Origin: Chloroflexota bacterium
GTDB taxonomy: Bacteria; Chloroflexota; Anaerolineae; Anaerolineales; Anaerolineaceae
DNA length: 64,000 nucleotides
Reading direction: 5' to 3'
NCBI GenBank assembly: GCA_016887485.1
Contig: CP069394.1
Coordinates: 434,001 to 498,000, forward strand
Shown here one piece after another: positions 32,278-40,862 of the stretch. The notes beneath the pieces were generated by a model. That model was given only the letters and a program-made list of their open reading frames with translations, was not told the origin of the DNA and did no database searches. Positions within the stretch are counted from its first letter, which is position 1. The number at the start of each line of letters is the position of its first letter. Position numbers and translations under genes: made by a program.

Positions 32278-34916
32278 TAGTTACTGGTTGAAAGGTTCAT
32301 GGCCTGGTTTAAGAGGGTCAGACCAATCTGTGTAGCCTGGTTCGGATTTTTGGCTTCCAGGGCCACCACGATCACATAGGGTTGCCCCTGCCAGTTGGGT
32401 GTGGAGCCTGCGACAAACCAGGTGATTGGGTCGCCTTCGTCGGTCTCCGTGCTGGAGACTGTTTGCCATTGCAAAGCGGTCTCGTTTTCGAGTAATGTTG
32501 TTAAGCTTTCCACTTGTGAAGAAGTGAAGGCTGTACTGGCCGATCCCAGTTTCGGCAGGGTTACCCAGGCTGCGTTTTCATCCTCATAACCGTTGACAAT
32601 CCGAGGTGCTGTCAAGACGCCATCATTGGATAGGGCGCTGGCTGCAATTGCCAACTGCAATGGGCTGATGCTCAGGTCTTGCCCGGTGAAGAATTCCCAA
32701 TCGTCGGTTATTCCGGTTTGGGCGGCTTCTGCAACCGTTAGGCGAAGATCAGGGCTGGTGTAGTATCCCAGATTTTGAATGAGATCCGATACCGGGGCCA
32801 GGCCAATATAGCTGGCTAGATCAGCCTGGGCGTTCACGCACCCGTATTGTACAATCGAAGCCCAGTCCAGGGTTTCCGGTGCTGTTGCGCAACCTGGACC
32901 AGCGGAGAGACTGGAGAGGATTGTTTCCGGCCGGGTGAATGTATTCAGAAGGTTGATTTGGTCAGCCAGCAGGAAGGGGAACAGCGTGCCGCCGATGGGG
33001 TAGGCACCCTGGGTCACCCGGTTGACCAGCGGTCCATTTTCTTCATCGCTGAAGGAGGCCCAATCTTCCGCCAGGGTATCGAGGTTGAAATAGGGGTGGG
33101 AGGCCATTGTCAGGATTTCACCGGTCTCCGCGTTCATCAGGATTACTGCACCATGTTCATCTCCTAGAAGGTCATCTGCCACACGCTGAAGGCTCAGATC
33201 CAGGGTTAGGCGGACATTCAAGCCCTCCGGTGGCTGGTTGTTGACCCACTCCATGAGCGCATCTTTCAGGCTGCGTTCGCTGGTTAGACCGCGTAAATAG
33301 GAATACATGGAGGCTTCAATGCCGGTTTGCCCATAGATGGAGCTGGTATAGCCGACAACGGAAGAGAGCGCAGGGTAAGTGGCGGTCCGGCTGATATCAC
33401 CGATCTCACCGATGCTGGTGATGATGACCTGGCCATTGCGATCCACAATATTGCCCAATGGGACAAACCGATCCGCAACCGCCCAGCGGGGGTTCTCAGG
33501 CCGCTCAACCAGAGGGGCTTTAAACCAGAAGCCATAGAAGGTTGTTACGGTGAATTCGACGATCAGCAGACCGACCAGGACGATGGTTGACCAGTTGATT
33601 CTGCGGCTCTGCGGCGTTGATTGCAGGACTGTGTGTTCTTCGGGAATTTGATTGATGGTAATCAGAATGCCCAGGGCGATAAACGAGATCAGCAGGGAGG
33701 ACCCGCCATACGAAATAAAGGGTAGGGTGACCCCGGTGAGGGGGAGCAGGCCAACATTGCCACCGATGATCAATATGCTCTGGAAACCGAAATAATACGC
33801 TATCCCAATTGCCAAATGGCGGTTGAAAAGATCGCTGGATTGGTTGGCCCTTTTTATGGCTCGATAGATCAATAGACTGATCAGTCCAACAACGACTGCC
33901 AATCCAGCCAGGCCCAGTTCTTCACCAAGCGCAGCATAAATGAAATCAGAAATGGCAACTGGGATCAAGCCCGGGCTGCCCATTCCTAAACCTGCCCCCA
34001 GGGTGCCTCCGGAGGCAATCCCGATCATCGATTGGATGATCTGATAAGAAGTGCCGGTGGGATCGGAGAAGGGGTGCAGCCAGGTATAGAGTCGAACATG
34101 GACGATATCAATGAAGAAATAGCCAACCACACCGGCTGCGATCAACGCTAAGGGTGTGGTCCAAAGGATCCAGCGGCTGCCGTTGATCGAATATAGCATC
34201 AGCAGATAGATGGCCATGAAGATGATCGCGGTGCCCAGGTCACGCTGGGTGACCAATAACACCAGGGCCAGCCCAATGACAAATAAGGTTGGCAGGACAG
34301 GCGCCAGGGTGTTTTTCTTCAGGATCAGCCGATCGGTGAAGAAACCCGAGAGATAGATGACCATCAGGAGCTTGAGCGGTTCGGAAGGCTGGAAATAGAA
34401 GCCAAAAACGTTCAGCCACAAAGCCGGGCCAAAACCGGTTGGGTTTTCACCGAAGATGATCGTCAGGGCAACCAGGACCAGACCCAATACCAGCCAAATA
34501 TATTTATATTTTTTGAGGATCGTCAGGAATTGAGGGAATTGGAAACCCAGAAAAACAATCCCACCGGAAAGGATCAGCCAGACGGTTTGGCGCAGGCCCA
34601 TATTGGGAAAAAGCCGCCAGACCATCATCAGGCCAATACCCGTCAGTGCTGCCACAATTGGCAGCAGGTAGGGATCACGGTGGGGGAGCTTCCGGCTGGA
34701 TTGCCAATTCAGGGCGGCAAACACAGAAAACCAGCCCAACACGCCTAACCAGTGCGTCCAGCGGTAATCCTCACTGGTGCTGTGATAGCGGACGGCAGTG
34801 CTGATGGTCAGAGTCGCCGCCAGAGCGAGGACCAATAAGGCCGCGATGATCAGCAGGCGGCTTTGCAGTCGGTCCGTCCTGGAATCCTGCTCACGAATAG
34901 GGAAAAAGCGATACAC
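32277..34916 (-). CDS. SEDS glycosyltransferase fused to a degenerate penicillin-binding domain
   Basis: The 879-residue protein joins two normally separate cell-wall partners. Residues 1-425 are a SEDS (FtsW/RodA/SpoVE) polymerase with about ten helices, QPSE at 176-179, the proposed catalytic Asp at 324 in ISDFIYAALGEELG, and ISYGGSSLL at 401-409. After a linker and one more helix (about 443-462), residues 470-879 follow the class B PBP plan (pedestal, then transpeptidase). All three active-site motifs are lost: the SxxK nucleophile is G643-T-L-F646 within YPIGGTLFPF, SxN is G692-C-V694, and KTG is S838-T-P840. The SEDS half looks active, the transpeptidase half cannot acylate. Start 34916 follows the mtnP stop by two bases. 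The IS200 right end touches the stop codon. Confidence 0.9.
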   Translation of the reverse strand: MYRFFPIREQDSRTDRLQSRLLIIAALLVLALAATLTISTAVRYHSTSEDYRWTHWLGVLGWFSVFAALNWQSSRKLPHRDPYLLPIVAALTGIGLMMVWRLFPNMGLRQTVWLILSGGIVFLGFQFPQFLTILKKYKYIWLVLGLVLVALTIIFGENPTGFGPALWLNVFGFYFQPSEPLKLLMVIYLSGFFTDRLILKKNTLAPVLPTLFVIGLALVLLVTQRDLGTAIIFMAIYLLMLYSINGSRWILWTTPLALIAAGVVGYFFIDIVHVRLYTWLHPFSDPTGTSYQIIQSMIGIASGGTLGAGLGMGSPGLIPVAISDFIYAALGEELGLAGLAVVVGLISLLIYRAIKRANQSSDLFNRHLAIGIAYYFGFQSILIIGGNVGLLPLTGVTLPFISYGGSSLLISFIALGILITINQIPEEHTVLQSTPQSRRINWSTIVLVGLLIVEFTVTTFYGFWFKAPLVERPENPRWAVADRFVPLGNIVDRNGQVIITSIGEIGDISRTATYPALSSVVGYTSSIYGQTGIEASMYSYLRGLTSERSLKDALMEWVNNQPPEGLNVRLTLDLSLQRVADDLLGDEHGAVILMNAETGEILTMASHPYFNLDTLAEDWASFSDEENGPLVNRVTQGAYPIGGTLFPFLLADQINLLNTFTRPETILSSLSAGPGCATAPETLDWASIVQYGCVNAQADLASYIGLAPVSDLIQNLGYYTSPDLRLTVAEAAQTGITDDWEFFTGQDLSISPLQLAIAASALSNDGVLTAPRIVNGYEDENAAWVTLPKLGSASTAFTSSQVESLTTLLENETALQWQTVSSTETDEGDPITWFVAGSTPNWQGQPYVIVVALEAKNPNQATQIGLTLLNQAMNLSTSN

Positions 34917-34918
34917 GG

Positions 34919-35785
34919 TTATGCCAGGTACTTCCTGACCAGCAGATCCACCTCTTCACGCTTTTGGGGATCAATGGCTTTCGGATCGGTGGTAAGGGCA
35001 CTGCCCAGCGCGTTTTCACATTCGCAGCTGGCCTCAGGATCGATCATATCCACCATTGTGCGGATGGTCTCCTGGGCCAGTTTAACGTTCTTGGAAAGGG
35101 TCTTAATCAGCATTTCCACTGTTACAGGAGCTTCATTGGCATGCCAGACGTCATAATCGGTGACATGGGCCATAGTGGTATAGCATATTTCTGCCTCACG
35201 GGCCAGGAAGACCTCTGGTGAGGCGGTCATGCCGATGATGTCCAGACCCCACTGGCGGTACACTCGGGATTCACCCTTGGTGGAAAAGCGAGGCCCTTCA
35301 ATCGTGATATAGGTGCCGCCCCGGTGATATGGGGCATTTTGGGTTTTGACAGACTCTTCAAGGATGTCCGAAAGTGACTCGCAGAAAGGTTCTGCCACAC
35401 TGACGTGCGCCACAAGTCCCTTGCCAAAGAAACTGCGATCTCGTTTATGGGTGAAATCAAAGATCTGGTCGGGAATGACGATATGGCCGGGTGCATAGGC
35501 TTCACGCAGAGAGCCGCAAGCACTCACGCTGACGATCCGTCTCACCCCTAAGGACTTCAGAGCGTAGATATTGGCCCGATAAGGTACATCCGAGGGAGAT
35601 AAGGTATGGCCAAGCCCATGCCGGGCCAGGAACGCAACCTTTTTACCGTTGAGCCGCCCGGTGATGATAGGGGAGCTTGGATCACCAAAGGGTGTGGAGA
35701 TTTTAAGGGTCTCGATGTCAGTGATGTCATCGAATTCGTATAGTCCAGTGCCGCCAATTACGGCCAGTACAGGGGTTTCGTTCAT
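34919..35785 (-). CDS. mtnP: S-methyl-5'-thioadenosine phosphorylase (PNP/MTAP family)
   Basis: The enzyme splits methylthioadenosine with phosphate in methionine salvage and polyamine by-product recycling. The 288-residue protein has the MTAP marks: VIGGTGLYEF near the N-terminus, FLARHGLGHTLSPSDVPYRANIYAL, VSVSACGSLREAYAPGHIVIPDQ, TYITIEGPRFSTKGESRVYR, and IIGMTASPEVFLAREAEICY with the base-contact residues. The N-terminal ATG 35785 has GGAG six bases upstream. Its position between an FHA gene and the SEDS gene is unusual: in Actinobacteria that slot holds the phosphatase PstP. Its product seems unrelated to the wall. Confidence 0.88.
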   Translation of the reverse strand: MNETPVLAVIGGTGLYEFDDITDIETLKISTPFGDPSSPIITGRLNGKKVAFLARHGLGHTLSPSDVPYRANIYALKSLGVRRIVSVSACGSLREAYAPGHIVIPDQIFDFTHKRDRSFFGKGLVAHVSVAEPFCESLSDILEESVKTQNAPYHRGGTYITIEGPRFSTKGESRVYRQWGLDIIGMTASPEVFLAREAEICYTTMAHVTDYDVWHANEAPVTVEMLIKTLSKNVKLAQETIRTMVDMIDPEASCECENALGSALTTDPKAIDPQKREEVDLLVRKYLA

Positions 35786-35807
35786 GGGATACTCCAATAT
35801 TTCAATC

Positions 35808-36230
35808 TCAATTAAGGTTGACGGTAACTTTTACTTGTCCGAGTTGTAATTCGTCGCCATCCGTCAGGATGACAGGGGACAGCAGCGGGTCGCCGTTCAG
35901 ATAGGACCCATTGGTGGATTCGAGGTCTTCGGCCCACCAATGTTGATTACGATAGAATAATTTCAGATGCCGGAGTGACACCGTGCTGTCCTCAAGGTGG
36001 CAGACATTGGCCGGGTCACGGCCGATGATGATTTCCGGTTGAGCGTATTGCTTTGGTTCGACCAGGTCTTCTCCGAGTGGGATCAGGGTGATGGGGGCGA
36101 TAAACGCTTTACCATCCTTTTCGGTGGATTTCCGAAGGTCCATAAAAATGGTATATCCGATCCATCCGATGAAAAGATAGAGCAATAACAGAACAAGCAG
36201 ACGAAGGATGAAGAGTAGCAATGAGTTCAT
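35808..36230 (-). CDS. FHA domain protein with N-terminal membrane helix (FhaB-like)
   Basis: The 140-residue protein has one hydrophobic helix (about 3-28) and a C-terminal FHA domain (about 65-140), which binds phosphothreonine. Visible marks: IIGRDPANVCHLEDSTVSLRH (GR and S-x-R-H), then LESTNGSYLNGDPL with the conserved N-G near the end. Actinobacterial FhaB has the same plan and localises phosphorylated partners to the septum and wall. The start overlaps the preceding FHA gene by four bases (ATGA), so the two FHA genes are translationally coupled. Confidence 0.9.
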   Translation of the reverse strand: MNSLLLFILRLLVLLLLYLFIGWIGYTIFMDLRKSTEKDGKAFIAPITLIPLGEDLVEPKQYAQPEIIIGRDPANVCHLEDSTVSLRHLKLFYRNQHWWAEDLESTNGSYLNGDPLLSPVILTDGDELQLGQVKVTVNLN

Positions 36231-37018
36231 TCGTGATTATCTCCAAACGGGGGATCCTCTGGCTCGATCAGGACAGCGGTGGTGGCCTGCTCTGAGGTGA
36301 CATCCTGGATGTAGATGAGATTGACCATCCCGATTTTTAGGACATCGCCAGGGCGCAGGGTGGCCTGGGAGACTTTTTTCCCGTTGAGCAGGATGCCGCC
36401 AGTGGAACCCACATCAAACACCACATAGTGTTTGTTGATGGCTCTGATCTGAGCGTGATGACGAGAAACATAGAGATCATCAAGCACCAGGTCATTATCA
36501 GAGTGACGCCCGATGTTGATGATGGGGGTCAGCAAGGGGAAATTGGACCGGCCGCCAATTACCAGAAAGGCGTTTCCCGGCAGGGGTGTTGTGGAGGCAG
36601 CCAGAAATGGCTGCTCCATAGCCGCAGTATCAGGCAAATTCGTCACCTCTGAGGAAAAGCTGGCCTGAATGGTGATGGCGGTCTGCTGACTATTGGGAAC
36701 GCCTTGTAACTGAATTTGAGGCTCTGTGAGGAATTGGAAGTCATCCATCCGCCCCAGGGATTGCAATTTGGCGGTAATTTGGCCCAGAATGTCCTGTTGA
36801 TTCTCCCAGGCAGAGATCTGCCCCTCTGGGATCAGGAAGGTATAGCGGTCAGGCGCGTAGACGGTCCCTTTGTGATTCTCGATGAGGTTGGCTTGAATGA
36901 CCTGAGAAAGCTGTTCAATGATGTTGAACTGGCTGCCCTCACTGTTCGTGAGTTTATAAAGGCCGTCTTCGAACAAGGCGCGTAAATGTGCTTCAATTAA
37001 ATCTAAATTCAGTTTCAT
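36227..37018 (-). CDS. DUF3662/FHA domain protein (FhaA-like)
   Basis: The 263-residue protein begins with the FhaA N-terminal domain (DUF3662; residues 1-110: LIEAHLRALFEDGLYK, then YAPDRYTFLIPE) and ends with an FHA domain (about 155-240: VIGGRSNFPLLTPIINIGRH, then DLVLDDLYVSRHHAQIRA and GGILLNGKKV). In Mycobacterium FhaA binds the peptidoglycan regulator CwsA and MviN. Here, as in Actinobacteria, it is followed by FhaB and then, after mtnP, by the SEDS-PBP gene. No Ser/Thr kinase is found in the window. It starts the operon; the upstream gene is on the same strand but 120 bases away. Confidence 0.88.
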   Translation of the reverse strand: MKLNLDLIEAHLRALFEDGLYKLTNSEGSQFNIIEQLSQVIQANLIENHKGTVYAPDRYTFLIPEGQISAWENQQDILGQITAKLQSLGRMDDFQFLTEPQIQLQGVPNSQQTAITIQASFSSEVTNLPDTAAMEQPFLAASTTPLPGNAFLVIGGRSNFPLLTPIINIGRHSDNDLVLDDLYVSRHHAQIRAINKHYVVFDVGSTGGILLNGKKVSQATLRPGDVLKIGMVNLIYIQDVTSEQATTAVLIEPEDPPFGDNHE

Positions 37019-37141
37019 AATTATCTATCCTGAGTAATTATACTCATTCTGACAGCCGACGTGCGCTTTCACGAAAAAAGGATATCACTATGTATACCAG
37101 TGAAATGTAAATGGTGTGTGAGAGTTTTTAGAGTTTTGGGA

Positions 37142-38209
37142 TCAGCCCCAGGCATAAATCGGGTTGGAAAATATCCATCCCCTCAGCTGCCTTTTGAAGG
37201 GGATCAGGGCTTCCACCCGGTAAACTCCTGGTTCTGTGGTGAGGTGGGTGGCGACTTCCCTATTTTCCCATTGTTTGATGACTTCACCATCTTTGATCAG
37301 CCGGCAATTGGCCTTTTGAGGCATACGGATCTGAAGGGTCAGCCCTCGTTTGATTTGTACCGTATCACCCATAATGAAGGTGCCGTCGTCATTATCAGCC
37401 AGGAAGCGGAATCCATCGGTCAATGCCGGGAGGTCATAAGCCACCCAACAATGGCCGGCTTTCAGCGCATCCATCACCATCCGGCGGTCTTCCAGGAAAT
37501 TACCTGTCAGCGGCTTGGGGATCAGTAGATGGGTAGTGATGCTTTTAAATTGGTGCAGATACGGATAGAGCTTGATCTTGAAGGGTCCAACCTTTTTTAC
37601 GAGCTCGTGGGCATCCACACCGCCCACTGCGACAATCTTGCGTTTTCGTGAGGCGATCAATTCATCCCAAAGTGCCAGTGTGCGTTCCAGCGGTCCAAGA
37701 GTCATCCGGGCCGGGAAAAGGGCGTTTCTGGCCGCTGAAGTGAGAGTTGTGCTCACGCTCTTGAATTCGCTCATCTGGTTCCAGAGTTCAATGCCCGTGA
37801 ATTGTTTTACTTCCCAGTTTCGCCAGCTGAAGGCCAACTCGCCAAAGCGCGGTAATGGGTCCTCAATGGGGTGAGCGATGAATGAGAGACCGTCGTGCTT
37901 TTGGATCTGGTCAATTAGTCGCTGCGGATTGCTGCCAAAGGGTGAAAGTTCCTTGTGCGCACCAATGGCCAGCATGTGGTTTCCGGGTGGGTCCAGCGTG
38001 CGATCGTGGATTTCTTCACCGACCATCAACATCACCCGCTGCTTACCTTCGCCATAATATCCTTCAATGTCCTGAACCCAAATATTATGGTCGGTCGTGA
38101 TGATTCCATCCAGGCCTGCTTTTTGGGCAGTTTGGGTTAGTTCAGAATGGCTGGCATTGCCATCTGAATATCGGGTGTGCATGTGAAGGGCAATTTTGAT
38201 TTCGTTCAT
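37142..38209 (-). CDS. PHP domain metal-dependent phosphoesterase
   Basis: The 355-residue protein has the PHP metal-binding pattern HMHTRYSDGNAS near residue 10, then IITTDHNIW (DH), EEIHDRTL, and later FIAHPIEDP and GGVDAHEL with the remaining His and Asp ligands. A C-terminal beta-domain (about 270-355, with LADNDDGTFIMGDTVQIKRG) follows, probably an Ig-like fold. PHP proteins of this type hydrolyse phosphoesters such as nucleotides or histidinol phosphate, but the substrate here is unknown. The product starts at the secG promoter region and is transcribed away from it. Confidence 0.85.
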   Translation of the reverse strand: MNEIKIALHMHTRYSDGNASHSELTQTAQKAGLDGIITTDHNIWVQDIEGYYGEGKQRVMLMVGEEIHDRTLDPPGNHMLAIGAHKELSPFGSNPQRLIDQIQKHDGLSFIAHPIEDPLPRFGELAFSWRNWEVKQFTGIELWNQMSEFKSVSTTLTSAARNALFPARMTLGPLERTLALWDELIASRKRKIVAVGGVDAHELVKKVGPFKIKLYPYLHQFKSITTHLLIPKPLTGNFLEDRRMVMDALKAGHCWVAYDLPALTDGFRFLADNDDGTFIMGDTVQIKRGLTLQIRMPQKANCRLIKDGEVIKQWENREVATHLTTEPGVYRVEALIPFKRQLRGWIFSNPIYAWG

Positions 38210-38213
38210 TGGG

Positions 38214-38243
38214 TTGACTGTTTTTTTAGATTATGGGTATAAT
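38214..38243 (+). promoter_or_regulatory. Promoter of secG
   Basis: TTGACT (38214-38219), an 18-base spacer, and a perfect TATAAT (38238-38243), 24 bases before the secG start. Confidence 0.78.
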
Positions 38244-38266
38244 CATTCCAGTTAAAAGGAGGTTCC

Positions 38267-38500
38267 GTGGCAAATTATTTTAGCATCGCACTGATTATAA
38301 CGTCAATTGCCTTGATCGCCAGTATCATCATACAAAGTAAGGGTGTTGGATTAGGTGGTCTGACAGGTGGCGGCGATCCCTCGGGTGGGGTTTATACCCA
38401 ACGCCGTGGTATTGAAAAAGTCTTGTTCTGGGTCACGATCGGCCTGAGCGTTGTCTTCTTTATTTTGATTCTGCTCACCGTCACGACTATGGCTGGGTAA
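38267..38500 (+). CDS. secG: Preprotein translocase subunit SecG
   Basis: The 77-residue protein has two hydrophobic helices (about 4-23 and 52-74) and the SecG loop motif SIIIQSKGVGLGGLTGGGD between them, then a short RRGIEKVLF segment. It stimulates SecYEG-dependent export. It starts with GTG at 38267, with AAAGGAGG seven bases upstream, and follows a good promoter. A hairpin follows about 55 bases past the stop. Confidence 0.92.
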   Translation: MANYFSIALIITSIALIASIIIQSKGVGLGGLTGGGDPSGGVYTQRRGIEKVLFWVTIGLSVVFFILILLTVTTMAG

Positions 38501-38555
38501 TTTCGATTCTTTTCGAACCGCCCTGGCGAAATTTCTAATCTCACATGGACTAATT

Positions 38556-38585
38556 GGGCAACTCGCCGAATGGGTTGCCCTTTTA
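38556..38585 (+). terminator. Terminator of secG
   Basis: GGGCAAC (38556-38562) pairs with GTTGCCC (38574-38580), then TTTT. It lies just before the binding-protein gene. Confidence 0.75.
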
Positions 38586-38601
38586 TCTTAAAACGAAACC
38601 T

Positions 38602-40302
38602 ATGAAAAAATTCAGATGGCAGTTCCTCATAATATTGGTCACTGGATTGGTCGTTGGTGTTTTGTTAATTCTCCAACAGGTCAATACCGGTCAGGAAGTT
38701 GATTCAACCCCGGAACCGATCACAGGTGGTGTCTATACTGAAGCTTTGGTCGGTGAGTTCCTGCGGCTCAACCCTTTCCTGGATATCTATAATCCCCCAG
38801 ACCATGCCGTTGATAAGATGATTTTTGACGGTTTGATCAAATTCGATTCTGAGGGAATTGCACAGGCAGACCTGGCAGAATCGTGGGGAGTATCCCAGGA
38901 TGGGACGACCTACAATTTTAGCCTGCGGACAGATGTCTATTGGCATGATGGTGAACAGTTTACCTCTAGCGATGTCATGTATACCGTTGGACTGCTGCAA
39001 TCCGGTCATGCTTTGATCCCGCAGGACCTGCAAAACCTTTGGGCGGAAGTCCAGGTTGTGCAGCTTTCGGAATATCAGCTACAGTTCTTGTTGCCTGAGG
39101 CCTTTGCACCATTCCTCGATTATTTGACCTTTGGGATTTTGCCTGAGCATCTCCTGGCAGGTAAGGGCCTGGAAGAGTTGATTGACGATCCTTTCAACCT
39201 GGCGCCGGTCGGCACTGGACCTTTTAAATTCCAGCGGCTGTTGGTTGAAAACGACAAGATTATCGGGGTGGTGATGGAAGCCTTTGATGCCTATTTCGAA
39301 GGCAGGCCCTATTTGGATGAGATCATCCTACGCTATTACCCGAGTTCAGAGGCTGCTTATGTTGCTTATCAGGACGGTATTGTTGAAGGTATCGGCGAAG
39401 TAGATCCATCCATTCTGTCAGCGGTTCTGGCAGATCCGAAGCTCTCCATTTATACTGCCCGTGAACCCATTGTGACCATGACCTATCTCAATTTGGATAA
39501 TAACGAGGTTGGTTTTCTGAAAGATGCGAATTTCCGGCGTGCGCTGATGGAAGCGATTGACCGGGATTTGATCATTGAGAAGGTTTATGGCGGTCAGGCG
39601 ATTAAGGCCAATGGCCCCATAATGCCCAGCACCTGGGCCTATTACCCTGACCTTGAGAAGATTCCCTATGACCCAGTTAGTGCCAAGGAGTTCTTTATGG
39701 CTTCCGGCGCCACCTGGGATGAAGAGGCTTCTTCTTATGTGACTGAAGAGGGGCTTGAAATTGCCCTGACCCTGCTCTATCCGGATACCGATCAACATGC
39801 TCAAATTGCCAGCTATATCCAACAAGGCTGGGAAGCGCTGGGCGTGAAAGTGACCCTTGAGAGCAAACCTTATGATGAGGTCCTGGCTGATTTGCAGGCC
39901 CGAACGTATCAGGCGGCTTTGGTGGATATTAATTTCACCCGCTCGCCGGATCCCGATCCCTATCCACTTTGGGGACAAGCCCAAATCGGGAACGGTCAGA
40001 ACTACGCAGACTGGGATAATCGCTCAGCAAGTGAATTCCTGGAACAGGCTCGAATCTCCGTGGATATAGCGGAACGCGAGCGGCTCTATAAGAACTTCCA
40101 GGTGTTGTTCATGCGAGATTTGCCATCTCTGCCATTGTTTTACCCGGTTTATACCTATGCCATATCATCGGATATCAATGGGATCAATTTTGGGCCCATC
40201 TTTGAATCCGCAGATCGCTTCAATAGCGTCCATGAATGGTATATCCTTTCCGGTCGGTCCGATGGGGCTGACACGGTGGAAACACCCACAGTGGAGGAAT
40301 AG
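38602..40302 (+). CDS. Family 5 extracellular solute-binding protein (peptide ABC type)
   Basis: The 566-residue protein has an N-terminal signal or anchor (MKKFRWQFLIILVTGLVVGV) followed by the SBP family 5 fold: ITGGVYTEALVGEFLRLNPF, PDHAVDKMIFDGLIKFDSEG, LAESWGVSQDGTTYNFSLRTD, then the two-lobe core with VGTGPFKFQRL and NFRRALMEAIDRDLIIE, closing with PLFYPVYTYAISSDINGI. Homologues bind oligopeptides, nickel or sugars. There is no lipobox, so it is probably anchored by its N-terminal helix. No permease or ATPase gene is adjacent. ATG 38602 has no clear ribosome-binding site; an in-frame TTG at 38554 lies in the terminator. Confidence 0.9.
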   Translation: MKKFRWQFLIILVTGLVVGVLLILQQVNTGQEVDSTPEPITGGVYTEALVGEFLRLNPFLDIYNPPDHAVDKMIFDGLIKFDSEGIAQADLAESWGVSQDGTTYNFSLRTDVYWHDGEQFTSSDVMYTVGLLQSGHALIPQDLQNLWAEVQVVQLSEYQLQFLLPEAFAPFLDYLTFGILPEHLLAGKGLEELIDDPFNLAPVGTGPFKFQRLLVENDKIIGVVMEAFDAYFEGRPYLDEIILRYYPSSEAAYVAYQDGIVEGIGEVDPSILSAVLADPKLSIYTAREPIVTMTYLNLDNNEVGFLKDANFRRALMEAIDRDLIIEKVYGGQAIKANGPIMPSTWAYYPDLEKIPYDPVSAKEFFMASGATWDEEASSYVTEEGLEIALTLLYPDTDQHAQIASYIQQGWEALGVKVTLESKPYDEVLADLQARTYQAALVDINFTRSPDPDPYPLWGQAQIGNGQNYADWDNRSASEFLEQARISVDIAERERLYKNFQVLFMRDLPSLPLFYPVYTYAISSDINGINFGPIFESADRFNSVHEWYILSGRSDGADTVETPTVEE

Positions 40303-40310
40303 GGGCATCC

Positions 40311-40859
40311 ATGGCGCCATTCTACACGGGCTTGGGTGATTCAGGTGATACAGGTTACCTCGGGGAAGGCCGGATCTCGAAGGCTTCTTTACGAATCGAA
40401 GCTATCGGGAGCGTGGATGAAGCCACGGCTTTCCTTGGATTAGCTCGTTCGCTGACGACCAGTGACCATCTGGCAGAGGTGATTCTGGAGATCCAAAAAC
40501 ACCTTTACCAGTTGATGAGTGAACTCGCCGCCTCACCCGAAAACGCCGGCTTATTCGATTCAGTGCATCCCGAACAGGTGACCTGGCTGGAAGAAACCGT
40601 GGCAAAAATTGAAGGGGCCACGGAGATGCCCAAAGGTTTCATTATCCCGGGGGAATCCACTGCCAGTGCAGCCCTTTCCGTTGCGCGAACTGTTGTCCGT
40701 CGGGCAGAACGAGATGTTGTGGCACTATTAGAAGCTGGTGAGATCACCAAGCCGATTTTAGCAACTTATTTGAACCGTTTATCTTCCCTGCTTTTTATCA
40801 TGGAAGTCGCTGAATCCGCCTCATCGGGAGATGGTTTTCGATTGGCAAAAGAGGACTGA
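40311..40859 (+). CDS. Cob(I)yrinic acid a,c-diamide adenosyltransferase (PduO type)
   Basis: The 182-residue enzyme adenosylates cob(I)alamin, using ATP. Visible marks are the TGLGDSGDTGYLGEGRISKAS loop (ATP binding), GSVDEATAFLGLARS, the IPGESTASAALSVARTVVRRAERDV segment with the catalytic Arg and Glu, and the C-terminal YLNRLSSLLFIM (N-R-L-S-D/S). AGGGG precedes ATG 40311 by six bases. Its placement between a binding protein and a DUF554 gene does not show a vitamin B12 pathway nearby, so it probably serves imported cobamides. Confidence 0.92.
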   Translation: MAPFYTGLGDSGDTGYLGEGRISKASLRIEAIGSVDEATAFLGLARSLTTSDHLAEVILEIQKHLYQLMSELAASPENAGLFDSVHPEQVTWLEETVAKIEGATEMPKGFIIPGESTASAALSVARTVVRRAERDVVALLEAGEITKPILATYLNRLSSLLFIMEVAESASSGDGFRLAKED

Positions 40860-40862
40860 CGA

